DNA of 64,000 bases from Bedellia somnulentella (taxonomy: Eukaryota > Arthropoda > Insecta > Lepidoptera > Bedelliidae): contig OY755190.1 of the NCBI GenBank assembly GCA_963576735.1, positions 6,317,695 to 6,381,694 of the forward strand. The letters are read 5' to 3'. Under the pieces are notes generated by a model. The model did no database searches. It saw only the letters and a program-made list of their open reading frames with translations, and was not told the DNA's origin. Position 1 is the first letter of the stretch. Every line of letters begins with the position of its first letter. Positions 1 to 13,107 of the stretch are shown in pieces. The translations under genes were made by a program, and so were the position numbers.

Positions 1-2242
1 TGAATAAATAAACGCATTATTTTTTTTACAGTGGAAATACTTTTGGTCGTTGTGCATTTTAATCTTTCTGCGAGGAAGTACAATTTGTCGATCGTTATTT
101 GAATGGAGAGGGTCTTTATTTTATTGCTTCATTCTTGAATTAATTGGTTACCTTTCTATATAAATTGTATCAAAATATTTTTAACTAATAACTTTGCAAC
201 AACGGCGAAAGAGGTTTTCCAAATTAGTATTTTAGCACGCCCTAAGAACCTTACAGTAAGTACCTACAGTTTCTTAATGTCTCAATCAATTTAAGTTAAA
301 ACAAAATGGCTGCCATTTTTTTTCAAAATCATAAAAACTATATAATTAATATTAGAATTGATATTTGTAAAAGGTGATTATAAAATGAACTAACAAACGG
401 TTAAAAAGCGAGGGCTCACTCATAAATAATAGAATCATTACCATCTGCCGCTATGATTTGGGTCATCAATTTTTTGCCGCCAAAAAAGTTTATTGTTAAA
501 CAAACGAAGCCTACTTCGATGTTCACCGTAGGGCGGCTCCGAAAAATGATGCGCTATGGCATTTAGACGGTTCGTTTTGTTATATTAGTTTCTTGTTTGT
601 TTATGATAATTGATGTCCAATTTCCGACTAAAAGGATGATTTTATTAATATTTCCAAAAATAATAACCATTCTTATATTATAGTAACTAAAGTTAAAGAA
701 TTTTTAAAAATAAAGTTTGGAGATAAGGTAGGAATTACAAAACAAACTATATATTTTTACCAAGTGGCTGCAGAAGAAGTGTTGTTCCTAAGCTCTGGTT
801 ACCCCATTTACAAAATAAAGCCATGACCATAGGAAGATAAATTATTTTTCTAGGCAAACTGCTACACTATATCAAGGTGTTGTCTATAATCAGTTTGTTC
901 TCATATTGGGTCTCTCTCGGCACACGTTTCAGCTAGCTAACTTTGAAACATTCACAAAAATCTCTAAAACTTAAACAACTACTGAGTATCTACATAAAAG
1001 CAACAAAACATTTTATTCCTAAAAGTTCAATCCTTGTATGGCCAAAACAAAACTCAGAATAACTAAGAAAACAAATCAATAAATGTAAGGTATAGATAGA
1101 TGCAAAACTCTTTTTCAAGAAGCAGACTTCATATAGCTTGCAATATCTAAAACAAGTTGGCATAACACTCCATATTTGTGTAATATAATCAATATTATAA
1201 CTATATATTTAGAAAAATTGAAAAATATATTTTAAATTTAATTTGTATTATAAAAAAAGATAAAGCGTTTACTAACCAAATGATCGGAATGGGGATCGCG
1301 AGGCGCGCTAGGGGCTGGATTGGGCCACAGCAACTTTGACAACATCCGATGACTTTGGCTATAGATGAGCTCCTACGAAGGAGAGAAAAATAACTTTAGT
1401 TTTATACAAAACTAAATTCTAGATGAGAGTTCGCCGGCTAAAAGCACGGTTTTTGAAAAACATTTCAAAAGTAAAAATAAGGATCAATATTGCTTAGATT
1501 CCTTAGTTTCATTTGAGTCATCTTTTTGAAATAGCCATCACCGTTACTACATCTATTTATTGTGGAAATTTTATAACATTGACTAAAACAAAAACATAAA
1601 TAAATTTACCGGGATTCGAACCCAGTTCAAATAAAAAAGAAACTAGGTAGATCACCTGAGATTTCAAATGATTAAGAAACATTGGTCCAGAAAACATAAC
1701 CTACTCTTACCTTAAACTAAGGCTTTTACATTATACTTTGTAGTGCCCTCTCATCGGCGCATTTCGCTACATATACGAGTAGCACACATATTAGCAGTTT
1801 CTCATTCCCTCACATAGCCGCATCTCACTCAGATCTTATATCGCGGTATTAAAGCGCAAAAATATCCTAAATATATCTACATTTTATTCGGTGCCTAGTT
1901 TGATGTACTGGCCAATAAATCTTTACTGTATCCACGATCTTCATATTTTGCCAGATGGTCTAACTAACTGAAGAGTAAGCTACATTCACACCTGTGATTC
2001 TAATAAAGGGTAGCCCTAATTCGTATCTATCATTGTCTACCACTAATCAGTTTTAAGAATCAGACTCCTTCCCGGCCACGTATACGACGACGATACCCTC
2101 ATTTGGAAATAAGTTTGTGCAGTTCAAAGCCGATGCCACTCAGCAAAACATACGTATATTCAAGACTACAAATAGAATGTGAATTTGCAATTTCTCTGTA
2201 AAGGATTGTTGGAGATGGTTTTCTAGTCACATTGTTCGAATT
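1..2242. other. Unique AT-rich DNA, no gene seen
   Basis: There are no coding or RNA genes. A GC-richer patch sits at about 1280-1400. A short stretch near 790-827 resembles the SINE segment around its CTCTGGCTACCCC motif but is too short to call. A GGGATTCGAACCC motif at about 1611-1623 resembles a tRNA T-arm, but no tRNA fold surrounds it. Confidence 0.5.
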
Positions 2243-2498
2243 GCCGTGTAGTGTCGGCTTAGAATAACACTACCCCATTTCTACCCGTGGGTGATCGTAA
2301 GAGGCGACTAAGGGTATTGGGCCTTTTTAAGTGATTTTTGGGCGATGTGGTTGGTGATGGTGGAGACCCGTCACCAAAAACTTTATTATTACCATCTTTT
2401 CCCCATCAACTTCCAAAAGAGGCTGAGGAATTTCTCATTCCAAAGCTCTGGCTACCCCGTTAAAAGATTTATAGCCGTGAGTATATGTATGTATGTAT
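2243..2498 (+). mobile_element. SINE-like repeat, full length
   Basis: Member of the dominant family in this window. Consensus order on its own strand: head GTGTAGTGTCGGCTTAGAAT, CACTACCCCATTTCT, GTAAGAGGCGACTAA, TTTTTGGGCGATGCGGTTGG, GAGACCCATCACC, CCACTCAACTTCCAAAAG, GCTCTGGCTACCCCTT, then AGCCGTGAGTATATGTATG and a (TATG)n tail. This copy has all parts, with a small internal duplication after GGCGATGTGG. The head does not match a tRNA, 5S or 7SL sequence I know; GGTTGGAGACC resembles a pol III box B. Confidence 0.9.
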
Positions 2499-3154
2499 TG
2501 TTCGAAAATCACTTAGCTTATAAACCCTCGGTTACTTGGTACCACACCCACGAGAAGAAAATGGATGGAACCAACAGCCTAAGCCAGCCATACTTATTTT
2601 GGTTTTATGTTGAATACATATATACATATTTTACAATTCATTAGAAAAATCATTATAATGCAGCCTGCTCTATAAGTAATTATTGTATAGATTACATGTA
2701 AAAGGCTCACAGTGTTTTTGCCAGCTCTGTCACTATCATGCATAACTTAATTGCATTAATGTACCCTAAGCGCATATCTGTCAGAACAGTCTGTCAGTCG
2801 TTTTACTAACACTTACACATTTTCAATGAATATTAACAGTATTATATTCATGAATGTGAAATTAATATCTTTTTTGTATCAAATTCAATTGAAAGGAAGC
2901 AATTGAATTGTTTTTCTGATTAACTCAACGTAAATATGGCATAGAAATTGCCTGTTAATATGTGAAAGCTGACGGGAATGCTGGATAGTGCGTGGTTAAT
3001 AAAAGTAAATGACTGTCGACCGTTGATTAATGAAGAAATGATTCAGAAAAGCAGCCAAGGGCATGTTGGGCGCGCATAATGTAGAGTTTTACATTTTTTA
3101 TCGATATAACGAAAAGCTGTTTCTCTACATTAAAATGTTTGATACTCCAGCTCA

Positions 3155-3262
3155 AAAATCTTTACCTCACTCTACTTCCAAAATTGGCTGAGGAATTTAT
3201 TATTCTGAAGTTCTGCCTACCCCTCCTTGATATTTATTGCCTTATATGTAAGTATGTATGCA
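3155..3262 (+). mobile_element. SINE-like repeat, 3' half
   Basis: CTACTTCCAAAATTGGCTGA, TTCTGCCTACCCCTCC and a GTAAGTATGTATG tail give the 3' half only. Confidence 0.65.
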
Positions 3263-3717
3263 TACAAAGATTAATTCATACAAAAAAAATATCAATCGAT
3301 ATAATATGGTTCAAACAATAAATGGACTTTATGATATCATAAGTGAAATGAACTTAAAAACACCGGACAAAAGTTTGTACAAAACCCTGCAACTTCTTCC
3401 ATTCAAGTAAGTAAGTTATTGTAACAAAAACGATCGTGACGAGACGTGACCCAAACAAGATCGTTTCCTAGAAAGTAAAAACATTCGTTGGTCTTGTTAA
3501 GAACGTTAACATATCCAAAGTGTGGTATTATTAATAATAATAACATGTTTAGCGGACTGCGCAGGCGCCCCTGGCTGTATCGTCAATGCAGAGGTTCTCA
3601 ACTGCTGGCTGTGATGTATTCATTCATCTTTGCAATGTTGGCTAAGAGTTTTCCTATTATTATTGATAGTTGCTGGCCTTTTATCAGTAAAAATAACGAA
3701 TATTTGTAATTTATAAA

Positions 3718-3870
3718 CGCGTCGGCTAATAATAGCACTGCCCCGTTTTTTCCTGTAAGGCTGTAAGAGGCGGCTTAGGTTGGGGCTTTTTAAGTGATTT
3801 TTGGGCGATGTGGTTGGAGACCCATCACCAAAGACATTTACTTTACAAACAAAGAAGCGACTAAGGGTAT
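3718..3870 (+). mobile_element. SINE-like repeat, 5' half, rearranged
   Basis: Head through GAGACCCATCACC is present. The sequence then breaks off and a second piece, GCGACTAAGGGTATTGG, appears at about 3854, suggesting a rearranged or template-switched copy. Confidence 0.75.
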
Positions 3871-4277
3871 TGGATGTAAGTTAATACTGACATTTAAACC
3901 TAAACTAATGTTAAGAATCCAAAACATTCCAAAATTTTTTAGTACAAAATTTCATTTAAAAAACGTTAAAAACAAAAAATATTTGTGGCCAAATGTTGTA
4001 AAAGTCTGCGTGCATAAAGTTCGTGGTCGTAATAAGAGGTTGTGTAAAGTTTTCGTCCGCAAAACAAACAGAGTTGGCGCGGCGCGGGACCGTCCGATTT
4101 ATCCGACAGTGTTAAATTGCCTTAATAATGTCCGCGGTAACCGCACTGTACTTACTGTTTGTTTTTCACTTTTTTATGGATTTGCTTGAGTTTGTCAATT
4201 ATTACTCAAGAGACTATTGGATTGTAAGAACTGTATTGTTCTGAACTGTATGTATCTGTCTCCAAAAACTATAACTA

Positions 4278-4522
4278 ATACATACATATACTCACGGCTA
4301 TAAATCCCTAAAAGGGGTAGCCAGAGCTGAAGAATTGAAAATGCCTCAGCCACTTTTGGAAGTTGAGAGGGAAAAAGATGGTAAAATAAAGGTGCTTAGT
4401 GATGGGTCTTCAACCGCCTCGCCCAAAAATCCTTTAAAAAGCCCCAATACCATTAGTCGCCTCTTACGTACACCCACGGGAAGAAATGGGGTAGTGCTAT
4501 TCTAAGCCGACACTACACAGCA
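4278..4522 (-). mobile_element. SINE-like repeat, full length
   Basis: Complete copy on the minus strand from CATACATATACTCACGGC to the inverted head ending ACACTACACAGC. Confidence 0.9.
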
Positions 4523-5599
4523 AACTAATAACTACTATACCTACTATAACTAATGCAACTTCACTTAACTTCTAGAAAGAAAGTTCATTGACTATTTCGA
4601 GTCCCAATTAAAAACTTAAAGTGACAATTATGACGGAATGTCTTATGCCTTCATCATTGATTGAATAGTTATGGTTCAACGAAATTAAATACGGCCATCC
4701 CACATGCACTGTCTTTGAGTCCCATTACCTTATCAATTTATTGTAGACATGGTAAAAGAGACACTTAATATGATAAAATTCAATGGTAACTTTTGTAGCA
4801 ATAACATGAAAATAGACTAAATCACAAAACTTAATATTACAAAATTTTCTAATGTATAATAAAAGATTACGAACTGTAATGATAATTGAAGCCTTTGAGT
4901 TTAACGTCGACTTTTAAATATTAGCGTGTGTAATAAACTTCGCTAAAATAAACAGAGATAATTTGTAATAAAGATGTGTTGCGAAGATACATATCATTTC
5001 AAAATACGAACGTCTTTTCTAATGCAAGACAACAATTAAACGATGTAATTTTCAAGAACTTAAAATTATGGATACAGAAAATGTATATCGTTTGCCATTC
5101 GAGTTTCAACTATATTACTACGGAGATTAAACTTAGAATTGGTGTTGTTTACAGCTAAAACATTTAATTGAAATGATTCTCGCAAAACTATGATCTCACA
5201 CAGATAGAAGACGCAACGCAAATACTGTGGCATCAACGACTAGCTAATACTAGTTCTCTTAGCACGACCATAGAAATAGAAACTCCAAGTGTCTTTGCAG
5301 ATTAACATATCAACTTTTACGTACCTAGCAATTACATATTGACAGGTAAAATAGAGATAATACATAGCCATTGGGCAAATATTAGAATGTTATGACAGGC
5401 AAACGAGAGCATTTGAAAATATGGGACTGGTTTGTGGCAACCATCTAGCAACAAAGTTGTGACACTTTTCAAAGTTATTTTATAATTGATTGTAGTCACA
5501 AGTTGCAAGCTTGCTTATTCGGAGAACTAAGTATTTAATGATATCTGGAAATTTACATCTTTTGAATTTTATACTGTAAGTTACGCAATGTGCAAGTTC

Positions 5600-6780
5600 A
5601 AAAGGTGCAAAATGTAAACAACGAAGCTGTGAAAACACTAGCTGACCGCAATTGTCGTGGAAGTCTGTTCGCTTAATCTATGACATCAAATTTAATTTAC
5701 AACGAGCAGAACCGCGTTTATACGAAATTGCCAGTCGTCGCCTGCAACAAGCGCGGTTAATGCGTACCCGTGGCGAAACCTAGCCTCAACAAACAACAAG
5801 CTTCAAGATAAATTCCGTAATTTTCTCCCAAGCCACCAACTTAGCCAACCACCCATTGTAAGCTCAATCATAAATTGTCTCGACAAATCTAGAGCTCGGT
5901 TTTATAGCCGGCTGTATCGCCGGTGAGTTTCCCTTTCGGGACGTGCTCGTTTATTTAAGACACAATCATATACCGAGAACTTAATCACGAAGAGATCAGT
6001 TGAACAGGCGTCGAAGGCTGTAATTAGTGGTCAGTTGTACAAATATGAATGGAGCTGGCGAGGCGCCTGCTCTGGGGCCGCGAGGCGCGTCTCGTCGAGA
6101 CTCTCATTGCCCTCGCGGGTTATCGCGCTCCGGTACATCTGTCGATGAAGACAATATCCTCCCATCGCAGTCGCTATATCATTTTATTTAAATAAAGGTA
6201 TCTTTTATACTTATGGCGAAAATCTGATACCTATGCTTATCTTATTTATCAACATGGAGTGACAGGATCGAGGAGACTTTGTTGGGGCAATCTGCGATCG
6301 GGGCGAGCTATCGACCAATAAAGGAACGTATTGCGACTTATATGGCAATAGCCGTGGAGACGGACCCAATGTCCAGAGTGAAAGATCAACGCTAATTAAC
6401 CGCCATAAAAGTTAATAACGTTTTCGTGCTCGTTACCTTTCACCGGCATCGCCGCGACGACAAATCCAGACCGAGCGAGACGGTGCCCTCCGCCGGGAAA
6501 AAAGAGGAATTACTACATATACACGAGCCCGCAAGATCTCGGTAATAGATTAATGATATAGCCTCTGAGGGCTGTATTTAAAGGAAAGTGGAAGAGTGCG
6601 GGCTAGCGCGGTTGCGAGGCGTCCGCGCCGGCCGTAATGAGCGCCGCCACCCGCGCGGGAGAGCGGGACGCCGCGCTACGGGCGAGCGGGACGACGCGTA
6701 ATCGATGGAGGCGCCACCAGCGCGCCACGGGGCGGCGCCCGCGACGGCCCCACGCGCACTACACATCTTATTGAGAAATT
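5600..6780. other. GC-rich, repeat-free island; candidate regulatory region
   Basis: This is the richest CpG/GC block inside the long intron (peaks at about 6050-6140 and 6590-6765), with no trace of the repeat families that surround it. It includes a 48-codon ATG frame on the plus strand (6046 to about 6192, starting MNGAGEAPALGPRG) and an open frame on the minus strand at 6578-6766. Neither resembles a protein I know, and both can arise by chance in GC-rich DNA. A conserved enhancer or an unannotated non-coding transcript start are alternatives. Confidence 0.35.
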
Positions 6781-7867
6781 CTCAAGATGATGCATAATTC
6801 TCGTTTTTGTTTCCTGTGTGGTTATTTTACTCTGTTAACAATATTACCATTCCGGTGAGCACGCTCGCAGACGCATATTTTATCATAACCATCGTCCTTT
6901 TAGCTTCGACGACGACAGCGCCGTGCGCGCTTCTTCGAATATATTCCACTGATTTATTGCCCCTCGATAACTTTGACTGCGCCGTGCTATTAAAATTACT
7001 ATTAAACTGTTGTTTCGATGATATCTTTAAATAACAGTTAAACTAATGGTTGAGTCAGACGATTTACAATTAGATTTGACAGGAGTATTAGAAACGTCAA
7101 TAGGGTAGCGCGGGTACAGCTGCCGAGTGAAATAACAATCAAGGCTTATCAGACAGTTATGCTAATAAGACATGCTAATTCCCAAAACCAACAAGCGACG
7201 AGCAAAACGTTGGATCGTGAACGAGGATGCAAAAAGAATAAATGGTTGATGAGCAGACGGGCGCCAGGCGGCAATTACGCGGCTCGCGGTGGCTCTCCTC
7301 TAACACACCTCGCAGCTACAGTCGCACGATGCCTTCCACATCGCTACTCAATTTATAGTCTTTTGTATTCCAATTAAATCTAAGTAATAAATCAAAGTAT
7401 TTAAAGCGTACAATTCAATTCGTGACTACGATTTAGATCATAGATTAAAAATATATTCAATTTTGATACGACGAGATATCTGTACCTTCGAAATATCTGA
7501 TCCATCCATAGTCTTCGGCAGTTATGTGGAGAATTCGCAAGGTTGCTTTCTAGACAGGGATATTTTTTATGTCTGCATTACTTGGATGACGGAGTAGTCA
7601 ACAAATTGGTGTTTTAAGAAATAATCGAGAGTGCCTAACAACGTTTTTTGGGGGAAGCATTCAGTGTTTGTTTGACATCGGCACTTTGCAACGATCACAT
7701 TGGATTGTCTGTGCTACAAGATTGTTTGTTCTTTGAATTAAAAAAGAATGGTGAGTGGAGTATGTTTGTTACTTCTTTCCGCTACTATAATGTATGGCCA
7801 ATTTTGACACGGGTAAGTATAAGACTACCTGACTACCTTAATTGACATATATGCTACCTTTTGCAGA

Positions 7868-7918
7868 GCTGTGTAGTGTCGGCTTAGAATAGCTCTAACC
7901 CATTTTACCCGCAGGTGT
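7868..7918 (+). mobile_element. SINE-like repeat, head only
   Basis: GCTGTGTAGTGTCGGCTTAG and about 30 further bases, then the match ends. A 3'-truncated piece, which is unusual for a retroposon and implies later deletion. Confidence 0.7.
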
Positions 7919-8487
7919 AGTATGAAATGAATGAATTATGATTTATGTGTACGTCTATCACAAATATTATTTTATTGCCGTGAGTAAACGTTTAAAAACG
8001 AGTTATTTCACTCAAAATCAAACATCTAAAAGTTAAAATGATGTAAGTATGAATCTATATATGATTTTGATGTAGTCAGTTTTTGATATTCATTCAAAAT
8101 TCTATTAAAACAGAAATATTACGGTTTTCAAGTTTAAAAAAATGCATTGAATGAGATATTTTACATTGTATTCGCCTTTGTTAATAAGCAAAATGAATTA
8201 AATCTAAAACAAACTCATATTATTTCAAACAAGCTGGTTATTTTACTAATTGTGTGTTAACAATGTTCAAATTAATTAAGATAGTTCGTGGATGAGATAT
8301 ATTTTAAAAGATGAATTTATTAAGGCGTTTGTGTCTAAATTAAATCCCTTTTTAGTGAAGTGGTCTGAAACACAACAGTAACTATTATTATACTATTGTT
8401 TTCAACAGAATATCCTTATGTCTTATGAAAGCTGATATATATTATTATTACTTCAGCTTGAAATAAGTAAGAGACGTTTTTATTAAA

Positions 8488-8710
8488 ACATACATATATA
8501 TCACGGCTATAAATACGACAAAGGGGTAGCCAACTTCAGAACTTAAATTTTCAGCAATTTTCGGTAGTTTAGTGGGGAAAACAATGTGAAATAAAGGATT
8601 GTTAGTTCTGGTTCTCCACCCATACCGTCAAACAATCACCTAAACGCCTCATAACCCAAATTCACCTCTTACGATTAACCAGTGGTTTAGTGCTATTCTA
8701 AGTCGACAAT
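8488..8710 (-). mobile_element. SINE-like repeat, diverged
   Basis: Nearly full span but heavily mutated; CACGGCTATAAATACG, AAAGGGGTAGCCA and AGTGCTATTCTAAGTCGACA are the clear anchors. An older copy. Confidence 0.75.
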
Positions 8711-9539
8711 AGGTTTGTATTAATTCCTAATCTGTTATTTAAAAAATCCAGTGGCTTAAAAAGGAACCTATGAAAAAGGGCGGGTAATATCATAGCTATT
8801 ACAACTGCTAGTTTTAATATTATTATGACGCAATAACAACGTTATTAAGGGTGCGACAAATCTCTAACAGTAGGCAGGGCTAGTGTGAGAAATAACATAC
8901 ATTAGGGTGCTAGCACAAAGGACTTTGCGGGGATTAGTAGCGTGGAGTGGCGGGTAAAGGGTTTATCTGGATACGTGCGTTTTACAGCAATGGCGGCCGT
9001 GGTAATGTATGGTGGGGGACGAAAACTACATTTTGTGAGAGAATTTATCGTAATTGGTCTGTTTTATAGGTTAAACTGCCAGCTTTTGAAGGCTGAGATA
9101 CGCGTTTTTGGACGCAAGGATGTTTAAGTGTCTTAATTCATTGGTACATAAAATTCGTATAATTCATAACCCTCCTTGAAACGTTAATTAAGCAATTGTC
9201 TTTTTTGAAATTAGGTGCTTTAAGAGAATATAGTTGTTAGAATAATTTAAGGTAGTTTTGCATTAAACCGTTTATACGCATAATTATATAAGTAAATATA
9301 AAATGTCAGGTATTTTTGCTGCCAAATTTTGGTAAATAAATATAACAAAACTAACTTTCCACTAAGATATTATAGTTCATATTATTTCCATTACGTAAAA
9401 CCTTTTAGATATTTGCTTATTTCTCCAGCTTTAATTACATAGTAAAATTATTTTCGACACCCAAAAACAAATAGTGACAAATCAATGTTTCCCCAGTACA
9501 ATGCATTCACTACAAAAAAAGCGACCGATCAATAAAAAG

Positions 9540-9820
9540 TAAGCCCATTTGTATTAAACGGTAAAAGGTATCAGAAGGGCAAGCACGAGCGGTGTTTAAA
9601 CTAGTTATCGCGTGGGATAAAGCAGCCATCTCTTACGCACTTACTTAGTATCGTATAATGCCATCTCATTCTAACCGTTATCGTGTCGATAAAATTGCGC
9701 TCGTGCATGCCCAGCAGACCACCAACGGTAGTGTTGTCATCTAATTGGTTGGGCGCTGCTTGTGACGCATGGAGATTTGTACCTTACCTTAATAGTTGCG
9801 TAGAAAACTTTAGTAGCGGT
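9540..9820. other. Unique block sharing motifs with 10385-10575
   Basis: A GC-richer segment with no recognised repeat family. About 20 bases at 9715-9737 (AGACCACCAACGGTAGTG and on) recur at 10392, and a second shared motif, ATAGTTGCGTAGA, follows in both. A SINE copy has inserted between the two blocks. The matching motifs in the same order suggest an old local duplication or two related binding modules. Confidence 0.4.
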
Positions 9821-9867
9821 TTGAAACAAAAGTAAAGATGAATGGCGTTTCTGTATCGAAAAAACTT

Positions 9868-10110
9868 TACATACATATATTATACTCACGGCTATTTCCC
9901 AAAACGGGTAGCCAGAGCTTCAGTATTAGAAAATTCTTCAGCCACCTTTGGAAGATAAGTTAAGATAAGTTAAAGAAATTAATGTTTTTGGTGATGTGTC
10001 TCCAATTGCATCGTCCTAAAATCACTTAAAAAGCCCCAATACCTTTGGTCTCCTCTTACGATCACCCATGGGAAGAAATGGGATAGTGCTATTCTAAGCC
10101 GACACTATTC
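9868..10110 (-). mobile_element. SINE-like repeat, full length
   Basis: Complete copy with a short duplicated AAGTTAAGATAAGTTAA stretch inside. It lies between the two related unique blocks at 9.7 and 10.4 kb. Confidence 0.85.
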
Positions 10111-10384
10111 AACAAAACCGAAAACTTTAATCTTAGTAAAATTTTTTTTTGAACTCCGAGTAAAAAGAAAGTATTTAAGATCATTTAACACCTCTTTAGC
10201 TCGTTTGTTTAATGTTTGGCAATTTAAATAAATGAATTTAAATATTTTCATTAGGATTTCATCTATTATGCACACACAGCTTAAATCCTGTCCTGCTACA
10301 GGCACTGTTGGATTTACTAGGAAAGGTCGAAATATAATGTAATTATGCAATAATGAATTAAATAAATGTTTTTTTCAGCTTACA

Positions 10385-10575
10385 TCATTATCAGACCACC
10401 AAAGGTAGTGTTATCTTATAGGATTTGACGCGGCTAGCCGCGACCGCCCAGCTGTGATCCGCGTGCAGATAACCGCGCGTTATTTCAGTGTCATCGGAGC
10501 TTTATAATTAATACGGAAATTTACCTATATATGCACCTGTCTTTATAGTTGCGTAGACGTTTGACTTTATGGCTT
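10385..10575. other. Second block sharing motifs with 9540-9820
   Basis: It contains CAGACCACCAAAGGTAGTG and, 150 bases later, ATAGTTGCGTAGA, in the same order as the block about 670 bases upstream. Between them lies a GC-rich core of about 60 bases (GACGCGGCTAGCCGCGACC region) that the first block lacks. Confidence 0.4.
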
Positions 10576-10910
10576 GGAAAGTAAATATAAAGGAAACGTA
10601 TTCATCGCCAAAATTTTAATAGAAACTAGGTTATTAAATATTTACAATGATTTTCAGCAAAGAAAATTATAAAAATGAGGTGAGTTAATTAAACTTTTAC
10701 TAAGTGGAGATCCATAAATACAACTTTAATTTATAATTTTCAAATAATTCTTGTAAAATAATAATAAAAAAATAAACTCACTGACGCATTTATGCATGAT
10801 TGTATTTTTTCTCAAGCCACACGAGCGGCATGTATTAGAAAGATCATCATATAAATTTTGTTTTAATAAACTATTACATAAAGTTTTACAAGCGTACAGT
10901 ATCCTAACTA

Positions 10911-10975
10911 GAGGTTAGCCAGGATGGTACAAGACCCTGGCTACTCCAATGGGAACTAATGTCGTGCATGTAATG
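10911..10975 (+). mobile_element. Diverged LINE 3' end
   Basis: GGTTAGCCAGGATGGTACAA and CCAATGGGAACTAATGTCGT resemble the LINE tail, with the middle replaced. Confidence 0.5.
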
Positions 10976-13034
10976 TCGAGTTTCTTTGTTGCTCCTTCTC
11001 TTTACGAAACCTTTCGAAGCAACGGACTAATGATAAATTTAAAAAAATTGACGTTCAAAAAATGATAGTTTTTAACTTAATTTTGAAGAATAAACATTCT
11101 GACTTTTTTTTTGACTTAAATGTCTCTTAACTAAAAGTGCTAACCATGTTCCATCCTTTTTTTTAAATAATGTAAATATCAGAAACCCAATCATATGAAG
11201 CTTCCTAAAACTAAACCACGAGCTATAAACCAAAGTTATCTTTCGCAGATCTAGGCATCCTAAACAATAGTCTAGTGTTAGTGCGATGATGCGGGTTCAC
11301 TCGCACAAATGCGGGCACACTCAAGAGCATATCGACAAGTTAGCAATCTTCTTTAGCGTTTGCTCTATTATATGTAAATTAGTTTGCGGAACAGTCGGTT
11401 AACTGTTTATGATTTATTGCTTTTTGATTGGTCGTTTTTATTATATGGTTAATTTGCTTTATAGAATCATAAATATTCTATTGTGTGCGGTTTTGCCGGT
11501 AATTGTTTGTTTTTATTTGTATTATTTATTCGTTGTTTTAAATAAGCTCCGTTGTTTTAAGAAAAACATTGGATAATAGATATAAATAAAACAGATCTGC
11601 TCGTACATTAATATTTTTTTATAATTTTCGCACATTTGAGCCAAATTTCCTTACATTAATTAATATGCAGAAAGTCAATTATCAAATATATTTATGTGTT
11701 AAAGCTTTGAATTTGTATATGCATTGATATCAGCATTTACAGTAATATTTTTACTTGTTCATATAACTGAAATACTTCAGTATCTTAATAACCACTCTTA
11801 CTAGCACAAAGAAAAATACTTGAATAATAAATTTAAGCAGTAGCTTTTGAGGATATATTCTTGCTCTACCAATTTCATATTAGACGAATCCTTTTTTTCA
11901 GTGCATTTGCTAGAAGTTAGTTTTGTATATAATCAAATATTATAAAAAAATATGTATATTAATCTATATTTTTGTTTCAGGAAATTATTGTCGTATTGTT
12001 ATTTGTTTAACTTAAAGTACAGGTGGTCTTTTCTCGTCGTAAAACATAGCAGATATCCAACATAAAAAGCTCCTAGCAAAGGTTACACCATCTGTTAACA
12101 TTGCATATAATTATAGGCGTCGTATAAAAATCATTGCATATGCAAAACTACATTAAATACAACACTACATATGCATATTTGCATATTAATGACAATTGGA
12201 TCTGTCATAGCTTACGACTTTGGCGGCGTCTGTGCAAGCCCTCGGTCGCATTGCAGGGGGCCTACTTATACTTTCGGTAAACATTTTATCGAATCGATGA
12301 TTTCGCTATATGAATTTGAGTACGTTTACATTTGTAAAGGTTTGTGTTATATGTAATTTTTCAGTGGTCATATTTTAACGCTTATAATGTAAACATATGA
12401 TGAACTTATTTTCTAATTAAACCTGCATTTGCAAATACGTGAAAATGCTTTTATAGATTCAGTGTCTTGCTACTTTCAGAAAAGGCCTATTTGGATCAAA
12501 GGTATGCCAAAAAGGGGTTTCTTCTCTAAAGCTCTCCTTATCGTTCAACAGCGTAGTATCAAATCGACTGAAGGAAAGAACTCAAACGATTTAATTATTC
12601 GATTCTGCAAGTAGACCCCCCGAGCCTCTCTACTGTACCGTTTCTTTTTTATGTCATTGCGCATGTAAAGCGTCAACGATGTACCGTATTTAACATCGGC
12701 GCGTTTGTACCACTCAAAGAAAGCCGATTTGTTTAGTATAAAGACCTCTTTTATAAGCGTGTTATAAGGCGTTATGAGAAATTTATTTCAGCGGTTATTA
12801 TTGCATTTCAATTAAGTCCGGTATTTGTTCGGTTGTAAAGCGCGCACTCAATTAAAAGTTCGCAACGACGGGGTTTGGGGCAGCGGTGAGGTTGCTTTGC
12901 TAGAGTTTACTGGTTTGATTTCTATGTAAGACTAAATATTTCCTAAGTTTTACGAATCAATGTTTTCGTTTCGAATAATCGAACATCACAAGAATTCATA
13001 AATAAAAGATGTTATTAAAGGAAAGAAAAATTTC

Positions 13035-13107
13035 GACACTGGCGGGGTTCGAACCCGCGACCTTTGGGTATACGCCCCCGTCGCTCTGCCAACTGAGCTA
13101 CAGTGTC
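13035..13107 (-). tRNA. tRNA-like sequence inside a retroposon, probably not a working tRNA gene
   Basis: The 73-nt minus-strand sequence has a perfect 7-bp acceptor stem (GACACTG/CAGTGTC), a normal D-arm (GCTC...GAGC), and a perfect T-arm (GCGGG TTCGAAC CCCGC) that would serve as box B. The anticodon arm is wrong: canonical numbering gives mismatches at the stem ends and G at position 33 instead of U, while a one-base slip gives a 4-bp stem with an 8-nt loop. No anticodon can be assigned. The same odd arm recurs at 51751. Confidence 0.5.

Noticed and set aside
1605..1630. Isolated GGGATTCGAACCC motif as a tRNA
   Set aside because: No acceptor or D-arm pairing around it.
3794..4189. 131-codon open frame on the plus strand
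   Set aside because: It starts inside a SINE copy and continues into unique DNA without any recognisable domain.
6578..6766. Arg/Ala/Pro-rich minus-strand frame
   Set aside because: Typical translation of CpG-rich DNA; no domain, and overlapping frames on the other strand are similar.
13035..13107. Functional tRNA gene
   Set aside because: The anticodon arm does not fold normally, position 33 is not U, and the sequence is embedded in a mobile element with target duplications.
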